From: Curtobacterium sp. 9128
GTDB lineage: Bacteria; Actinomycetota; Actinomycetes; Actinomycetales; Microbacteriaceae
Direction of reading: 5' to 3'
DNA length: 64,000 nucleotides
NCBI RefSeq assembly: GCF_900086645.1
Contig: NZ_LT576451.1
Span: 3,879,502-3,943,501 of the forward strand
Below, piece after piece: positions 53,137 to 61,262 of this stretch. Under the pieces are notes generated by a model. The model was not told where the DNA came from and searched no databases. It saw only the letters and a list, made by a program, of their open reading frames with translations. Position 1 is the first letter of the stretch. Each line of letters starts with the position of its first letter. The position numbers and the translations under genes were made by a program.

Positions 53137-53574
53137 TCAGCCGCAGACCTCGCTCATCTTCTGCGTCGACTTCTGGACGTCGGTGATCGAGTCCTGCAGC
53201 TTCGTCGAGTCCACCGACTGCGGGTCCTTCGAGTAGGCCTCGAGCTGCGACACGAGGTTCGAGAACGACTGCTCGAACCCGGAGGCCGTCTCGTGGACGT
53301 CCTCGTTCGTCACCTTGTCGGTGGCCGCCTTGAGCTTGCCGTCGAACTCCTTGAGCTTCGCGACCGCCGTGGTCGGGTCGCTCTGGATCTTCGTCATCTG
53401 CGACTGCAGCTCGCTGGAGACCGACTTCATGTCGCTCTCCAGCGTCTTGCAGGCCTGCGCCTTGGTCTGTGCCTTCGGCGTCGGCGTCGATCCGCCGCCG
53501 GCCCCGCCGGACGCGCATCCAGCGAGCAGGACGACGGCGACGGCGGCTGTGGTGAGTGCGGCGAACTTCTGCAT
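53137..53574 (-). CDS. lipoprotein with helical (coiled-coil) domain
   Basis: 145 residues. Signal FAALTTAAVAVVLLAGCAS with lipobox LAGC, a short Pro/Thr linker, then a helical region with repeated heptad-like spacing (ACKTLESDMKSVSSELQSQM, VAKLKEFDGKLKAATDKV). Two cysteines at the domain ends (ACK and VCG) may pair. Function unknown; Microbacteriaceae have many such small cell-surface helices. Start ATG 53574 with a GGGGGAT site. Confidence 0.8.
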   Translation of the reverse strand: MQKFAALTTAAVAVVLLAGCASGGAGGGSTPTPKAQTKAQACKTLESDMKSVSSELQSQMTKIQSDPTTAVAKLKEFDGKLKAATDKVTNEDVHETASGFEQSFSNLVSQLEAYSKDPQSVDSTKLQDSITDVQKSTQKMSEVCG

Positions 53575-53709
53575 GGTGATCCCCCAGGTTCTGATGTCGT
53601 GTCCCTCGAACGGGAACACGGATGCGCGACCGAGCGTACATGGGAAACCCACAGGGTCGGATGGCGAGGGTGTCGGGTCCGCACCACCGCCGGGCGACGT
53701 CGCCGCGCG

Positions 53710-53715
53710 TACCGT
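53710..53715 (+). promoter_or_regulatory. -10 box of the quinone-oxidoreductase gene (leaderless-type)
   Basis: TACCGT, 7 nt before the ATG at 53723. Confidence 0.45.
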
Positions 53716-53722
53716 CGTGGGC

Positions 53723-54688
53723 ATGCAGGCCATCACGTACGACGAGCACGCACTCTCCCTGACCGACCTCCCCGACCCGACGCCCTCCGACGGCGAGGTG
53801 CTCGTCGAGGTGGCGGCGTCCGGGGTGAACAACGCCGACCTGCAGCAGCGGCAGGGGAACTACCCGCCGCCTCCCGGAGCGTCCGAGATCCTGGGGCTGG
53901 AGGTGTCCGGCACGATCCGTGCGCTCGGCAACGGCGTCTCGGGGTGGGCCGTCGGCGACCGGGTCTGCGCGCTCCTCGCCGGCGGCGGGTACGCGACGCA
54001 CGTGGTCGTCCCCGCCACGCAACTGCTCCCGGTGCCGGACGGCATCGACCTCGTGGAGGCCGCTGCACTTCCAGAGGCCGCGTGCACCGTGTATTCCAAC
54101 ATCGGCATGCTCGCGGGGCTCCGTCCGGGGCAGACGCTGCTGGTGCACGGGGGTACCGGTGGCATGGGGTCGCACGCGGTCCTGTGGGCGAAGGCACTCG
54201 GCGCGACGGTGATCGCGACGTCCGGCGGCGACCGCAAGGTGGCCGCGTCGCGTGACCTCGGTGCGGACCTGGTGATCGACCACCGCTCCGAGGACTTCGT
54301 CGCCCGTGCGCTCGACTTCACCGACGGTCGGGGCGTCGACGTCGTGCTCGACGTGGTCGGACCGGACTACCTGGCGCGGAACCTCGAGGTCCTCGCGCCG
54401 AACGGGCACGTCGCCGTGATCGCATCGGGTAGCGGGACCGAGGCACCGCTGCCGTTCGGGTTGCTCATGCGCAAGCGTGCGACGATCAGCGGGACGACGC
54501 TCCGCGCGCGGCCGCTCGCCGAGAAGGCCGCCATCGTCGAGGCCGTCCGGTACAACGTGTGGCCGTTCGTCGCCGACGGTCGCGTGCGTCCGGTGGTCGA
54601 CGCCGTGCTGCCGCTCGCCGAGGCGGGCGAAGCGCACCGCCGCATGGCGGCGGGCGAGGTCATCGGCAAGCTCCTGCTGCAGCCCTGA
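53723..54688 (+). CDS. NADPH:quinone reductase-type zeta-crystallin homologue
   Basis: 321-residue medium-chain dehydrogenase without the zinc ligands. Opening VLVEVAASGVNNADLQQRQG, GLEVSGTI, AAALPEAACTVYSNI and the nucleotide motif LLVHGGTGGMGSHAV identify the quinone-oxidoreductase branch (PIG3-like). Substrate unknown. It ends 17 nt from the tetR stop. Confidence 0.9.
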   Translation: MQAITYDEHALSLTDLPDPTPSDGEVLVEVAASGVNNADLQQRQGNYPPPPGASEILGLEVSGTIRALGNGVSGWAVGDRVCALLAGGGYATHVVVPATQLLPVPDGIDLVEAAALPEAACTVYSNIGMLAGLRPGQTLLVHGGTGGMGSHAVLWAKALGATVIATSGGDRKVAASRDLGADLVIDHRSEDFVARALDFTDGRGVDVVLDVVGPDYLARNLEVLAPNGHVAVIASGSGTEAPLPFGLLMRKRATISGTTLRARPLAEKAAIVEAVRYNVWPFVADGRVRPVVDAVLPLAEAGEAHRRMAAGEVIGKLLLQP

Positions 54689-54705
54689 CGCGCGCCGGGA
54701 ACCGG

Positions 54706-55332
54706 TCAGGCGGCTGCGCGCGCCAACGCGACGACCTGCATGCACTTCTCGCCGAACGTCGCGCGGAGCAGCGCCGCCGCGTCCTCGTCATCGTCGAAGC
54801 GGGCGGGCATGTCGATCGCGAGCATCACGCTGAAGATCATCCCGGAACCGAGGAAGCCCTGGACCTGCTCGTCGGGGATGCCGGCCTCGTCACGGAGGAA
54901 CCGGTAGATGCCGAGGAATCCCTCACGGGCAGCCCGGCCGATGGCCGGCTCGGCGCCGGAGACGAACGCCTGCAGGAGCATCGTGTGCAGTCCGCGCGTC
55001 GCGGCGAGGTCGACGAACTGTTCCCCGATCGCGCGCGCCCGCTCGTGTTCGTCCGCGCCGGACGGCAGTCCGTCGAGCGTCTCCCGCCAGGCGTCGACGA
55101 GTGTGGCGAGCGTGGCGTCGAGCACCTCGAGGAAGAGCGTCTCCTTCGCCCCGAACATCCGGACCACGTACGGCTGGCTGATGCCGGCGGCCTTTGCGAT
55201 CTGGTCCGTCGTCGTGCCGTGGTAGCCCTGTCGGCCGAACAGGTCCCGCGCGGCGTCGAGGATCATCGCCCGGCGTTCAGCAGCCGGCATCCGACCGGTC
55301 CGCGACACTGCGGCATCTGCTCCAGAAGTCAT
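54706..55332 (-). CDS. TetR-family repressor
   Basis: 208 residues. N-terminal helix-turn-helix RRAMILDAARDLFGRQGYHGTTTDQIAKAAGISQPYVVRMFGAKETLFLEV. The C-terminal ligand domain is variable. It is divergent from an MFS exporter, with two matching 16-bp sites in the 76-nt gap, so it very likely represses itself and the exporter. Confidence 0.92.
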   Translation of the reverse strand: MTSGADAAVSRTGRMPAAERRAMILDAARDLFGRQGYHGTTTDQIAKAAGISQPYVVRMFGAKETLFLEVLDATLATLVDAWRETLDGLPSGADEHERARAIGEQFVDLAATRGLHTMLLQAFVSGAEPAIGRAAREGFLGIYRFLRDEAGIPDEQVQGFLGSGMIFSVMLAIDMPARFDDDEDAAALLRATFGEKCMQVVALARAAA

Positions 55333-55339
55333 GGTTGAC

Positions 55340-55345
55340 AGGTTA
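55340..55345 (-). promoter_or_regulatory. tetR -10 box (leaderless-type), overlapping operator 1
   Basis: TAACCT on the minus strand, 7 nt before the ATG at 55332, overlapped by operator 1 (55342-55357), a layout expected for autorepression. Confidence 0.5.
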
Positions 55346-55357
55346 TCAGTCGATTAC
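55342..55357. promoter_or_regulatory. TetR operator 1
   Basis: GTTATC-AGTC-GATTAC, an inverted repeat with one mismatch; the same pattern as operator 2, 33 bp away. Confidence 0.6.
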
Positions 55358-55374
55358 TACAGTCGCCATCGTTA

Positions 55375-55390
55375 GTAATCATCCGATTAC
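55375..55390. promoter_or_regulatory. TetR operator 2
   Basis: GTAATC-ATCC-GATTAC, a perfect 6-bp inverted repeat with 4-nt spacer, 19 nt before the exporter start. The GATTACTA/TAGTAATC inverted arms across the two sites add further symmetry. Confidence 0.7.
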
Positions 55391-55408
55391 CTCAGAACGG
55401 ATCTCCCG

Positions 55409-56833
55409 ATGAAACGACGCATCCCCGTCTGGCTGGCGATCACCGCCGCGTCCCTCCCGATGTTCATGGCGACCCTCGACAACCTCGTCGTGACGAGCGC
55501 GCTCCCCGCGGTGCACGCGGACCTCGGTGCCTCCGTCGAGGAGCTGCAGTGGATCACCAACGCCTACACACTCGCCTTCGCCGCGCTGATGCTCCTCGCC
55601 GTCGGACTCGGCGACCGGCTCGGCCGACGGCACCTCTTCGTCGCGGGCATCACCGTGTTCACGATCTCGTCGGCCTTCGCCGCGATGAGCACCGATCCCA
55701 CCGCACTCATCGTCTGGCGTGCCGTCGAGGGCGCTGGAGCGGCGGCGATCATGCCGCTCTCGCTCACCCTGCTCGTCGGCAGCGTCCCCGACCGCACCCG
55801 AACCGTCGCGATCGGCGCGTGGGGCGGGATCTCCGGCCTCGGCGTCGCGCTCGGTCCCCTCATCGGCGGCGCCGTCGTCGAGGGCTGGAGCTGGCAGGCG
55901 ATCTTCTGGCTCAACGTCCCCGTCGGGATCATCGCGATCCCGCTGGCACTGCTCGCCCTGCCGAACACCCTCGGCGCCCGGGTCCGCGCGGACGTCCTCG
56001 GCGTGGTGCTCGCCGGGCTCGGGGTCCTCGGTGTCGTGTTCGGCATCGTCAGGGGCAACGACGCCGGGTGGGCCTCGTTCGAGGTCCTCGCCGGGCTCGT
56101 CGGCGGCGGTCTGCTGCTCGTGGCGTTCGTCGTGCGCCAGGCCACGACCGACGCACCGCTCCTGCCCCTCCGCTTCTTCCGCGACCGCAGCTTCACGCTC
56201 GCGAACATCGTCGCGATGACGTTCTCGTTCGGGGCGTTCGGCGCGGTGTTCATCCTCATCCAGTTCCTGCAGGTCGTGCAGGGCCGCTCCCCGCTCGAGG
56301 CCGGAGTCTGGACGATGCCGTGGACCCTCGCGCCGATGGTGGTCGCGCCGCTCGCGGGCATGGTCGCACCTCGGATCGGCACCCGCGTGCTGATCGCCGG
56401 CGGGATGGCGTTCCTGTCCGCCGGACTGTTCTGGATCGCCGGTGCCATGTCCGCCGACGTGACGTTCACGGGCCTGCTCCCCGGGTTCCTGCTCGCCGGC
56501 ATCGGCATGGGCGCGGTCTTCGGGCCGATCTCCACCGCGGTGCTCGCCCGGATGCCGCAGGAGGACCACGCGAAGGCCTCCGGCTCGAACTCCACCCTGC
56601 GGGAGATCGGCGTGGCCCTCGGGATCGCCGTGCTGACCGCGGTGTTCACCGGGGCCGGCGGGCAGCTGACGCCGACGGGCTACGTCGATGCGGCGCAGCC
56701 GGCGGTGCTCGTCGGGGCAGCGGTGGTCGCGGTGTCGGCCCTGGTCGCCGTGTTCCTGCCCGCCGGGCGCGGGGTGGCGTCGGCGGAGCCGGCAGCGGCG
56801 GAGCTCGCACCGGAGCCGGCGCTCGCGGCCTGA
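55409..56833 (+). CDS. MFS multidrug exporter, DHA2 (EmrB/QacA) type
   Basis: 474 residues, 14-helix drug:H+ antiporter pattern. Motif LDNLVVTSALPAVHADLGASVEELQWITNAY, GDRLGRRH, and the antiporter motif C region GISGLGVALGPLIGGAVVEG. Exports an unknown compound that presumably releases the divergent TetR. Ala/Glu-rich C terminus. Confidence 0.92.
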   Translation: MKRRIPVWLAITAASLPMFMATLDNLVVTSALPAVHADLGASVEELQWITNAYTLAFAALMLLAVGLGDRLGRRHLFVAGITVFTISSAFAAMSTDPTALIVWRAVEGAGAAAIMPLSLTLLVGSVPDRTRTVAIGAWGGISGLGVALGPLIGGAVVEGWSWQAIFWLNVPVGIIAIPLALLALPNTLGARVRADVLGVVLAGLGVLGVVFGIVRGNDAGWASFEVLAGLVGGGLLLVAFVVRQATTDAPLLPLRFFRDRSFTLANIVAMTFSFGAFGAVFILIQFLQVVQGRSPLEAGVWTMPWTLAPMVVAPLAGMVAPRIGTRVLIAGGMAFLSAGLFWIAGAMSADVTFTGLLPGFLLAGIGMGAVFGPISTAVLARMPQEDHAKASGSNSTLREIGVALGIAVLTAVFTGAGGQLTPTGYVDAAQPAVLVGAAVVAVSALVAVFLPAGRGVASAEPAAAELAPEPALAA

Positions 56834-56850
56834 CCGGCCGCACCCCGTTG

Positions 56851-56888
56851 CGGACATCGCGCCCTGTCACGACGGGGCGCGATGTCCG
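56851..56888. terminator. bidirectional terminator after the exporter
   Basis: Fourteen-bp perfect arms CGGACATCGCGCCC/GGGCGCGATGTCCG with a 10-nt loop, between the convergent MFS and ABC ATPase genes. Confidence 0.8.
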
Positions 56889-56924
56889 TGACGGGGCGCG
56901 GCGCCGCGAAGGGCGGTGAACGCG

Positions 56925-57659
56925 CTACGCGCCGACGCGGGAGAGGAACTCGACCAGTGCCGGGTGCGCGGGAGCGTCGAGGACCTCGGCGGGTGTGCCC
57001 TGCTCGACGACCTCACCGCGGTGCAGGAACACGATGCGGTCGGCGACGTTCCGCGCGAAGTGCATCTCGTGCGTCGTCATCAGGATCGTGGAACCCTGGC
57101 GCTTCAGCTCGGTGACGAGGTCGAGCACCTCGCCGACGAGCATCGGGTCCAGGGCACTCGTGACCTCGTCGAGGAGCAGCAGCTCCGGCTCCGACGCGAT
57201 GGCCCGGACGATCGCGACACGCTGCTGCTGCCCGCCGGAGAGCCGGTCCGGGTACGCACCGGCGAAGTCCCCGAGCCCGATCCGGTCGAGCAGCCGGCGC
57301 GCGGTGGCCTCGGCGGTGGCACGCGGGACGCCGTGCACCTTCCGCGACGCGAGCGTCACGTTGTCGAGCACGGTGATGTGCGGGAACAGGTTGAACTGCT
57401 GGAACACCACGCCGATCCGGGCCCTGGTGGCGTCGACGTCCACGCGCGGGTCCGAGATGTCGGCTCCCTGCAGGAAGATCTGCCCGTCGTCGATGCCCTC
57501 GAGGAGGTTCACCGTCTTGAGCAGCGTCGACTTGCCGGAGCCGGACGCACCGATGACGCAGATGACCTCGTGCCGGTCGACGGTGAGGTCGATGCCGCGC
57601 AGGACCTCCTGGTCGCCGAAGGACTTGCGGAGTCCCTGGAGCTCGAGCACGGCGGTCAT
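56925..57659 (-). CDS. polar amino-acid ABC transporter ATP-binding protein
   Basis: 244 residues. Walker A GASGSGKSTLLK, Q-loop VFQQFNLFPHITV, signature LSGGQQQRVAIVRAI, Walker B LLLLDEVTSALDP and the His switch TTHEMHF are complete. GlnQ/HisP type. ATG 57659 overlaps the permease stop by 4 nt. Confidence 0.95.
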   Translation of the reverse strand: MTAVLELQGLRKSFGDQEVLRGIDLTVDRHEVICVIGASGSGKSTLLKTVNLLEGIDDGQIFLQGADISDPRVDVDATRARIGVVFQQFNLFPHITVLDNVTLASRKVHGVPRATAEATARRLLDRIGLGDFAGAYPDRLSGGQQQRVAIVRAIASEPELLLLDEVTSALDPMLVGEVLDLVTELKRQGSTILMTTHEMHFARNVADRIVFLHRGEVVEQGTPAEVLDAPAHPALVEFLSRVGA

Positions 57660-58519
57660 ACGGTGCCCCCGATCTGCTCGCGGCGCTGCTGCCGGCGGGC
57701 GATGGCGTCGGTGACGCGGATGAGCGGCAGGCTGATCACGACGAACAGCAGACCCGCGACGAAGTACGGCGTGAAGTTGTAGGTCTCCGCCTGGGCGATC
57801 TGCGCCGAGCGGACGGCGTCGACCGCGCCGAGGATCGATACCAGACCGACGTCCTTCTGCATCGACACGAAGTCGTTCATGAGCGCCGGCGTGACCTTCC
57901 GGATCGCCTGCGGCATCACGACGAGCCGCAGCGTCTGCGCGTGGGACAGCCCGAGCGACCGGGCGGCGAGCCGCTGCGAGGGGTGCACGGCCTCCATGCC
58001 GGCGCGGAGCACCTCGGCGATGTACGACGAGTACGTCAGGATGATCGCGACCGTGCCCCACACCTCGGCGGGCAGGCGCGGGAAGATCCCGAGCCCGGGG
58101 ATGCCGTAGCCGACGAGGTACAGCACGATGATGAGCGGCAGCCCGCGGAACAGGTCGGTGTACCCGGTGGCGAGCATCCGCAACGGGAAGAACACCGGGT
58201 TGCGCAGACCCCGGACGACGGCGAGCAGCGTGCCGAACACCGCGACGCCGACGGCTGCGAAGAACAGGATCCGGATGTTCAGCCACAGACCGAGCAGGAT
58301 GTCCGGGAACGTCGACACGGCGGTGCCCGGGTCGAAGAACGACTGCTGGACCGCAGCCCACCCCGGGGTGTTCACGACGCCGAAGTAGACGACTGCCAGG
58401 ACGACGACCGTCGACACGACGGACGCGAGGACCGCTCGGCGGCCGCGCTGACGGCGGTAGATCCGTCGCTCGAGCTCGACCTGACTGGGAGCCGCCGCGA
58501 CGGCGGTGGGGACCGTCAC
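57656..58519 (-). CDS. polar amino-acid ABC transporter permease
   Basis: 287 residues with about five membrane segments in the HisM/GlnP family. The EAA-type loop reads EAVHPSQRLAARSLGLSHAQTLRLVVMPQAIRKVTPALMNDFVSM. One permease only; it probably forms a homodimer. GTG start 58519, 5 nt after the binding-protein stop. Longer readings cross the binding-protein gene. Confidence 0.93.
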   Translation of the reverse strand: MTVPTAVAAAPSQVELERRIYRRQRGRRAVLASVVSTVVVLAVVYFGVVNTPGWAAVQQSFFDPGTAVSTFPDILLGLWLNIRILFFAAVGVAVFGTLLAVVRGLRNPVFFPLRMLATGYTDLFRGLPLIIVLYLVGYGIPGLGIFPRLPAEVWGTVAIILTYSSYIAEVLRAGMEAVHPSQRLAARSLGLSHAQTLRLVVMPQAIRKVTPALMNDFVSMQKDVGLVSILGAVDAVRSAQIAQAETYNFTPYFVAGLLFVVISLPLIRVTDAIARRQQRREQIGGTV

Positions 58520-58524
58520 CTGCG

Positions 58525-59346
58525 CTACTTCAGGACGGGGGTGTTCGTCTCGGACGACAGCCACTTCGTCTGGAGCTGCTTGAGCGTGCCGTCGTCGTCG
58601 AGCGTCTGCAGTGCCTTGTCGACCTTGCTCGTGAGCTCGGAACCCTTCGGCAGCACGAACCCGAACTGGTCGCCCTTGTCGTCCGCCGGGAACTGCGCGG
58701 ACACGGTGCCGTCGTCGAGCTGCGCTGCGGCCATGTAGAACGCGGTCGGCAGGTCGGTGACGATCGCGTCGATCTGGCCCGACTTCAGTGCGAGCACGGC
58801 GTCGTCGTTCGAGTTGAAGACCTGCGGGGTGACCCCGAGGGTGTCCTTCACGCTGGCGATGCTCGTCGAACCGGTCGCGACACCGATCGCGTCCTTCTTG
58901 AGGGAGTCGATCGTGGTGTCGTCGACGGCCTTCGACCCCGACGTCGTGACGACGGCCTGTGTGGTCGTGTAGTACGCCGAGGACATGTCGACGGCCTTCT
59001 TGCGCTTGGCGTCGATCGAGAACTGCTGGATGTTGAGGTCCCAGTCCTTCGGGCCGGGAGCGATCGCGCTGTCGAAGGTGCTGCGCTTCCAGACGACGTC
59101 CGACTTCGCGTAGCCCATCTCCTTCGCGACGGCGTACGCCACGGCCGACTCGAAACCCTTGCCGGACTGCGGCTTGTTGTCCTCGACCCAGGGCGAGTAG
59201 GCGGGCTGCCCGGTGGCGATCGTGAGCTTGCCGTCGGTGACCGTGCCGTCGGCGCTGTTCCCGCTCCCCGATGCGCAGGACGACAGGGCGAGGGCTGCGA
59301 CCGCGGCGGTCGCGACGGCGATGGAGATGCGGAGGGGACGAGTCAC
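58525..59346 (-). CDS. amino-acid ABC transporter substrate-binding lipoprotein
   Basis: 273 residues. Signal ISIAVATAAVAALALSSCAS with lipobox LSSC, then a family-3 periplasmic-type binding fold (GKLTIATGQPAYSPWVEDN, VVWKRSTFDSAI, GVATGSTS). The ligand is probably a polar amino acid, but basic or glutamine types cannot be told apart. GTG at 59346, AAGG site upstream, first gene of the transporter operon. Confidence 0.93.
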   Translation of the reverse strand: MTRPLRISIAVATAAVAALALSSCASGSGNSADGTVTDGKLTIATGQPAYSPWVEDNKPQSGKGFESAVAYAVAKEMGYAKSDVVWKRSTFDSAIAPGPKDWDLNIQQFSIDAKRKKAVDMSSAYYTTTQAVVTTSGSKAVDDTTIDSLKKDAIGVATGSTSIASVKDTLGVTPQVFNSNDDAVLALKSGQIDAIVTDLPTAFYMAAAQLDDGTVSAQFPADDKGDQFGFVLPKGSELTSKVDKALQTLDDDGTLKQLQTKWLSSETNTPVLK

Positions 59347-59382
59347 GGTCGGGCCTTCGTGCAGGGGGTGGGGGCAGGGAGA

Positions 59383-59388
59383 ATCGTA
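59383..59388 (-). promoter_or_regulatory. -10 box of the ABC transporter operon
   Basis: TACGAT on the minus strand, 36 nt before the GTG at 59346; unlike most promoters here it leaves a true 5' UTR. No convincing -35. Confidence 0.4.
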
Positions 59389-59461
59389 CGGGGAACTGGT
59401 ACACCACCGCGACCCGGCCCGTCACCGAGCGACCCCGCCGCCGGCACGCGACGCTGCCGGC

Positions 59462-59941
59462 TCAGTCGGCCAGGGTGAAGTCCTCGAACGAGAACCCCGG
59501 CGAGACCAGGCAGCTCAGCAGGACCTCGCCGGCACCGGGGAGCGTCCGCTGCCACACGCCCCCGCGGACGAACGCCTGCGCGTCGTTCACCCGGTCGCGG
59601 CCGGCATCGGCACCGAGGGTGATCTGCGCGCCCGGTTCCGGCTGGTCGCCGTCGCCACCGAGCTCGAGGACCACCGAGTCCGGCCCGTGCCACATCCAGA
59701 TCTCGTCGCTCGTGACCCGGTGCCACGCGGACGCCTCACCCGGGGGCAGGAGGAAGTGGATGAGCGTCGCGGCCGGCCGCTCGCCCGCCGGGGTCGACAC
59801 CGTCGCGGGCGAGGTCCAGGTGCGGACGTACCAGCCGCCCTCCGGGTGCGGCTCCATCCCGAGTGCCGCGGCCCGCTTCGGGACGTCCAGCCACTCGATG
59901 ATCTCGCCGTCGACCGTCCGCCGTGCCATCTGCCCGTTCAT
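59462..59941 (-). CDS. cupin_5 (DUF985) protein
   Basis: 159 residues. HPEGGWYVRTWTS, LIHFLLPPGEASAWHRVTSDEIWMWHGPD and LGADAGRDRVNDAQAFVRGGVWQ are the DUF985 cupin marks. The family has a double-stranded beta-helix; its ligand is unknown. It starts 7 nt after the amidohydrolase stop, so it is part of the same operon. Confidence 0.9.
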   Translation of the reverse strand: MNGQMARRTVDGEIIEWLDVPKRAAALGMEPHPEGGWYVRTWTSPATVSTPAGERPAATLIHFLLPPGEASAWHRVTSDEIWMWHGPDSVVLELGGDGDQPEPGAQITLGADAGRDRVNDAQAFVRGGVWQRTLPGAGEVLLSCLVSPGFSFEDFTLAD

Positions 59942-59948
59942 GCCACCA

Positions 59949-61262
59949 TCATCCCGCGAGACGGCCGTCGTCTGCGAGACGGCCGTCCTCCGCTCGCACA
60001 CGCCCACGGATCACCGTCGCCGCGGCCCGTCCGGCACCGTCCTCGACGAGCTCCGCGAGCGCGTCCGGCACCGTGCGGGCGTCCACGTCGAACACGGCGA
60101 GGTCCGCTCGGGCCCCCACGGCGAGGTGCCCGATCCGGTCCGGACCGACGGCGAGCCCCATCGCGTGCGCTCCACCGAGCGTGGCCGCCGCGAGCAGTCG
60201 CTCGTGCAGGTCGTGGTCGCCGTAGCCCTGCGCGCGGGCGATCCGGTGCAGCGCGGTGACGTCGGCCATCAGGTCGAGGGACGGCGACGAGGACAACGAG
60301 TCCGTCCCGATCGCGATCGGGCTCCCCTCGCGGAGGTAGTCGGCGACGGGCGGCGGGTCGAGGCCGATGACGGCGTTCGAGCGCGGGCAGAGCGCGACGG
60401 CGGTGCCGCGGGCGCGGAGCAGGGCTCGGTCGGCTGCGGTCATGTAGACGCCGTGGGCGATGTGGCAGTCCGGCCCGAGGACGCCGAGCCGGTCCACGAA
60501 CGACGTCGCGCTCGCGCCGAACCCGAGCGCGCGCATCGCCCGGAACGACGGCACGTTCGCGAGGTGCCAGTCGGATCCGTGCTCTGGTGACGTGGCGAGG
60601 CGCTCCCCCTCGAACGCCGCCTCCCCCAGGTGCAGGTGCAACCGGAGCCCGCGCTGGCGGACGATGTCCGGGAGTTCGAGGAGCGGCGCGACGTCGAGCG
60701 AGTACGGCGCGTGCGGGGAGAGTCCTGCACCCGGCGTCGTCGGGATCCGGGCGAGTTCGTCGAGCACCTGGTCGCGCCCGTGCTCCTGCCACGCCGCGTT
60801 CTCCCAGTCCATCACCTCCCAGTAGGCGATCCCGCCGAGGCCGTACGTCTCGAGCGCGGTGGCGGCCTCGATGTCGGTGACGATGTCCGCGATGCTCGTC
60901 ACCCCCGCCACGATCGACTGCGCAGCCCCGTCGGCAGCTTCGGCCCGCCAGTCGTGCGGTTCCGCGTACTCCTCGTTGAACGCCGCGGCCCAGTCCTCGA
61001 ATCCGCCGTACTGGCCCCGTCCGACACTGGCCATGCCGGTGTACTGCAGGTGGGAGTGGGCGTTCACGAGCCCGGGGAGCAGCGCCCCTTTCCACCGCCG
61101 CTCGATGAACGTCGTGCCGTCGAGCTGGTCCACGACCCAGGCACGCTCGCCGACGTGCAGGATGCGTCCGTCGCGGACCGCGACCGCGCCGTCGGCGATC
61201 GGCGGCGCGGTCATCGGCACGACGATGCGCGCCGAGTGGACGGTGGTCTGCTGGTCGCTCAT
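59949..61262 (-). CDS. amidohydrolase, SAH/MTA-deaminase-like (chlorohydrolase group)
   Basis: 437 residues of the cytosine-deaminase-like amidohydrolase clan. Metal ligands visible: PGLVNAHSHLQYTG (HxH), HLHLGEAAF, CHIAHGVYM and IAIGTDSLSS, as in MtaD/SsnA-type deaminases. It acts on a purine or nucleoside; SAH/MTA deaminase is the closest theme because the upstream overlapping gene is an adenosylhomocysteinase-like protein (ATGA at 61262). Guanine or N-ethylammeline-type substrates remain possible. Confidence 0.82.
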   Translation of the reverse strand: MSDQQTTVHSARIVVPMTAPPIADGAVAVRDGRILHVGERAWVVDQLDGTTFIERRWKGALLPGLVNAHSHLQYTGMASVGRGQYGGFEDWAAAFNEEYAEPHDWRAEAADGAAQSIVAGVTSIADIVTDIEAATALETYGLGGIAYWEVMDWENAAWQEHGRDQVLDELARIPTTPGAGLSPHAPYSLDVAPLLELPDIVRQRGLRLHLHLGEAAFEGERLATSPEHGSDWHLANVPSFRAMRALGFGASATSFVDRLGVLGPDCHIAHGVYMTAADRALLRARGTAVALCPRSNAVIGLDPPPVADYLREGSPIAIGTDSLSSSPSLDLMADVTALHRIARAQGYGDHDLHERLLAAATLGGAHAMGLAVGPDRIGHLAVGARADLAVFDVDARTVPDALAELVEDGAGRAAATVIRGRVRAEDGRLADDGRLAG

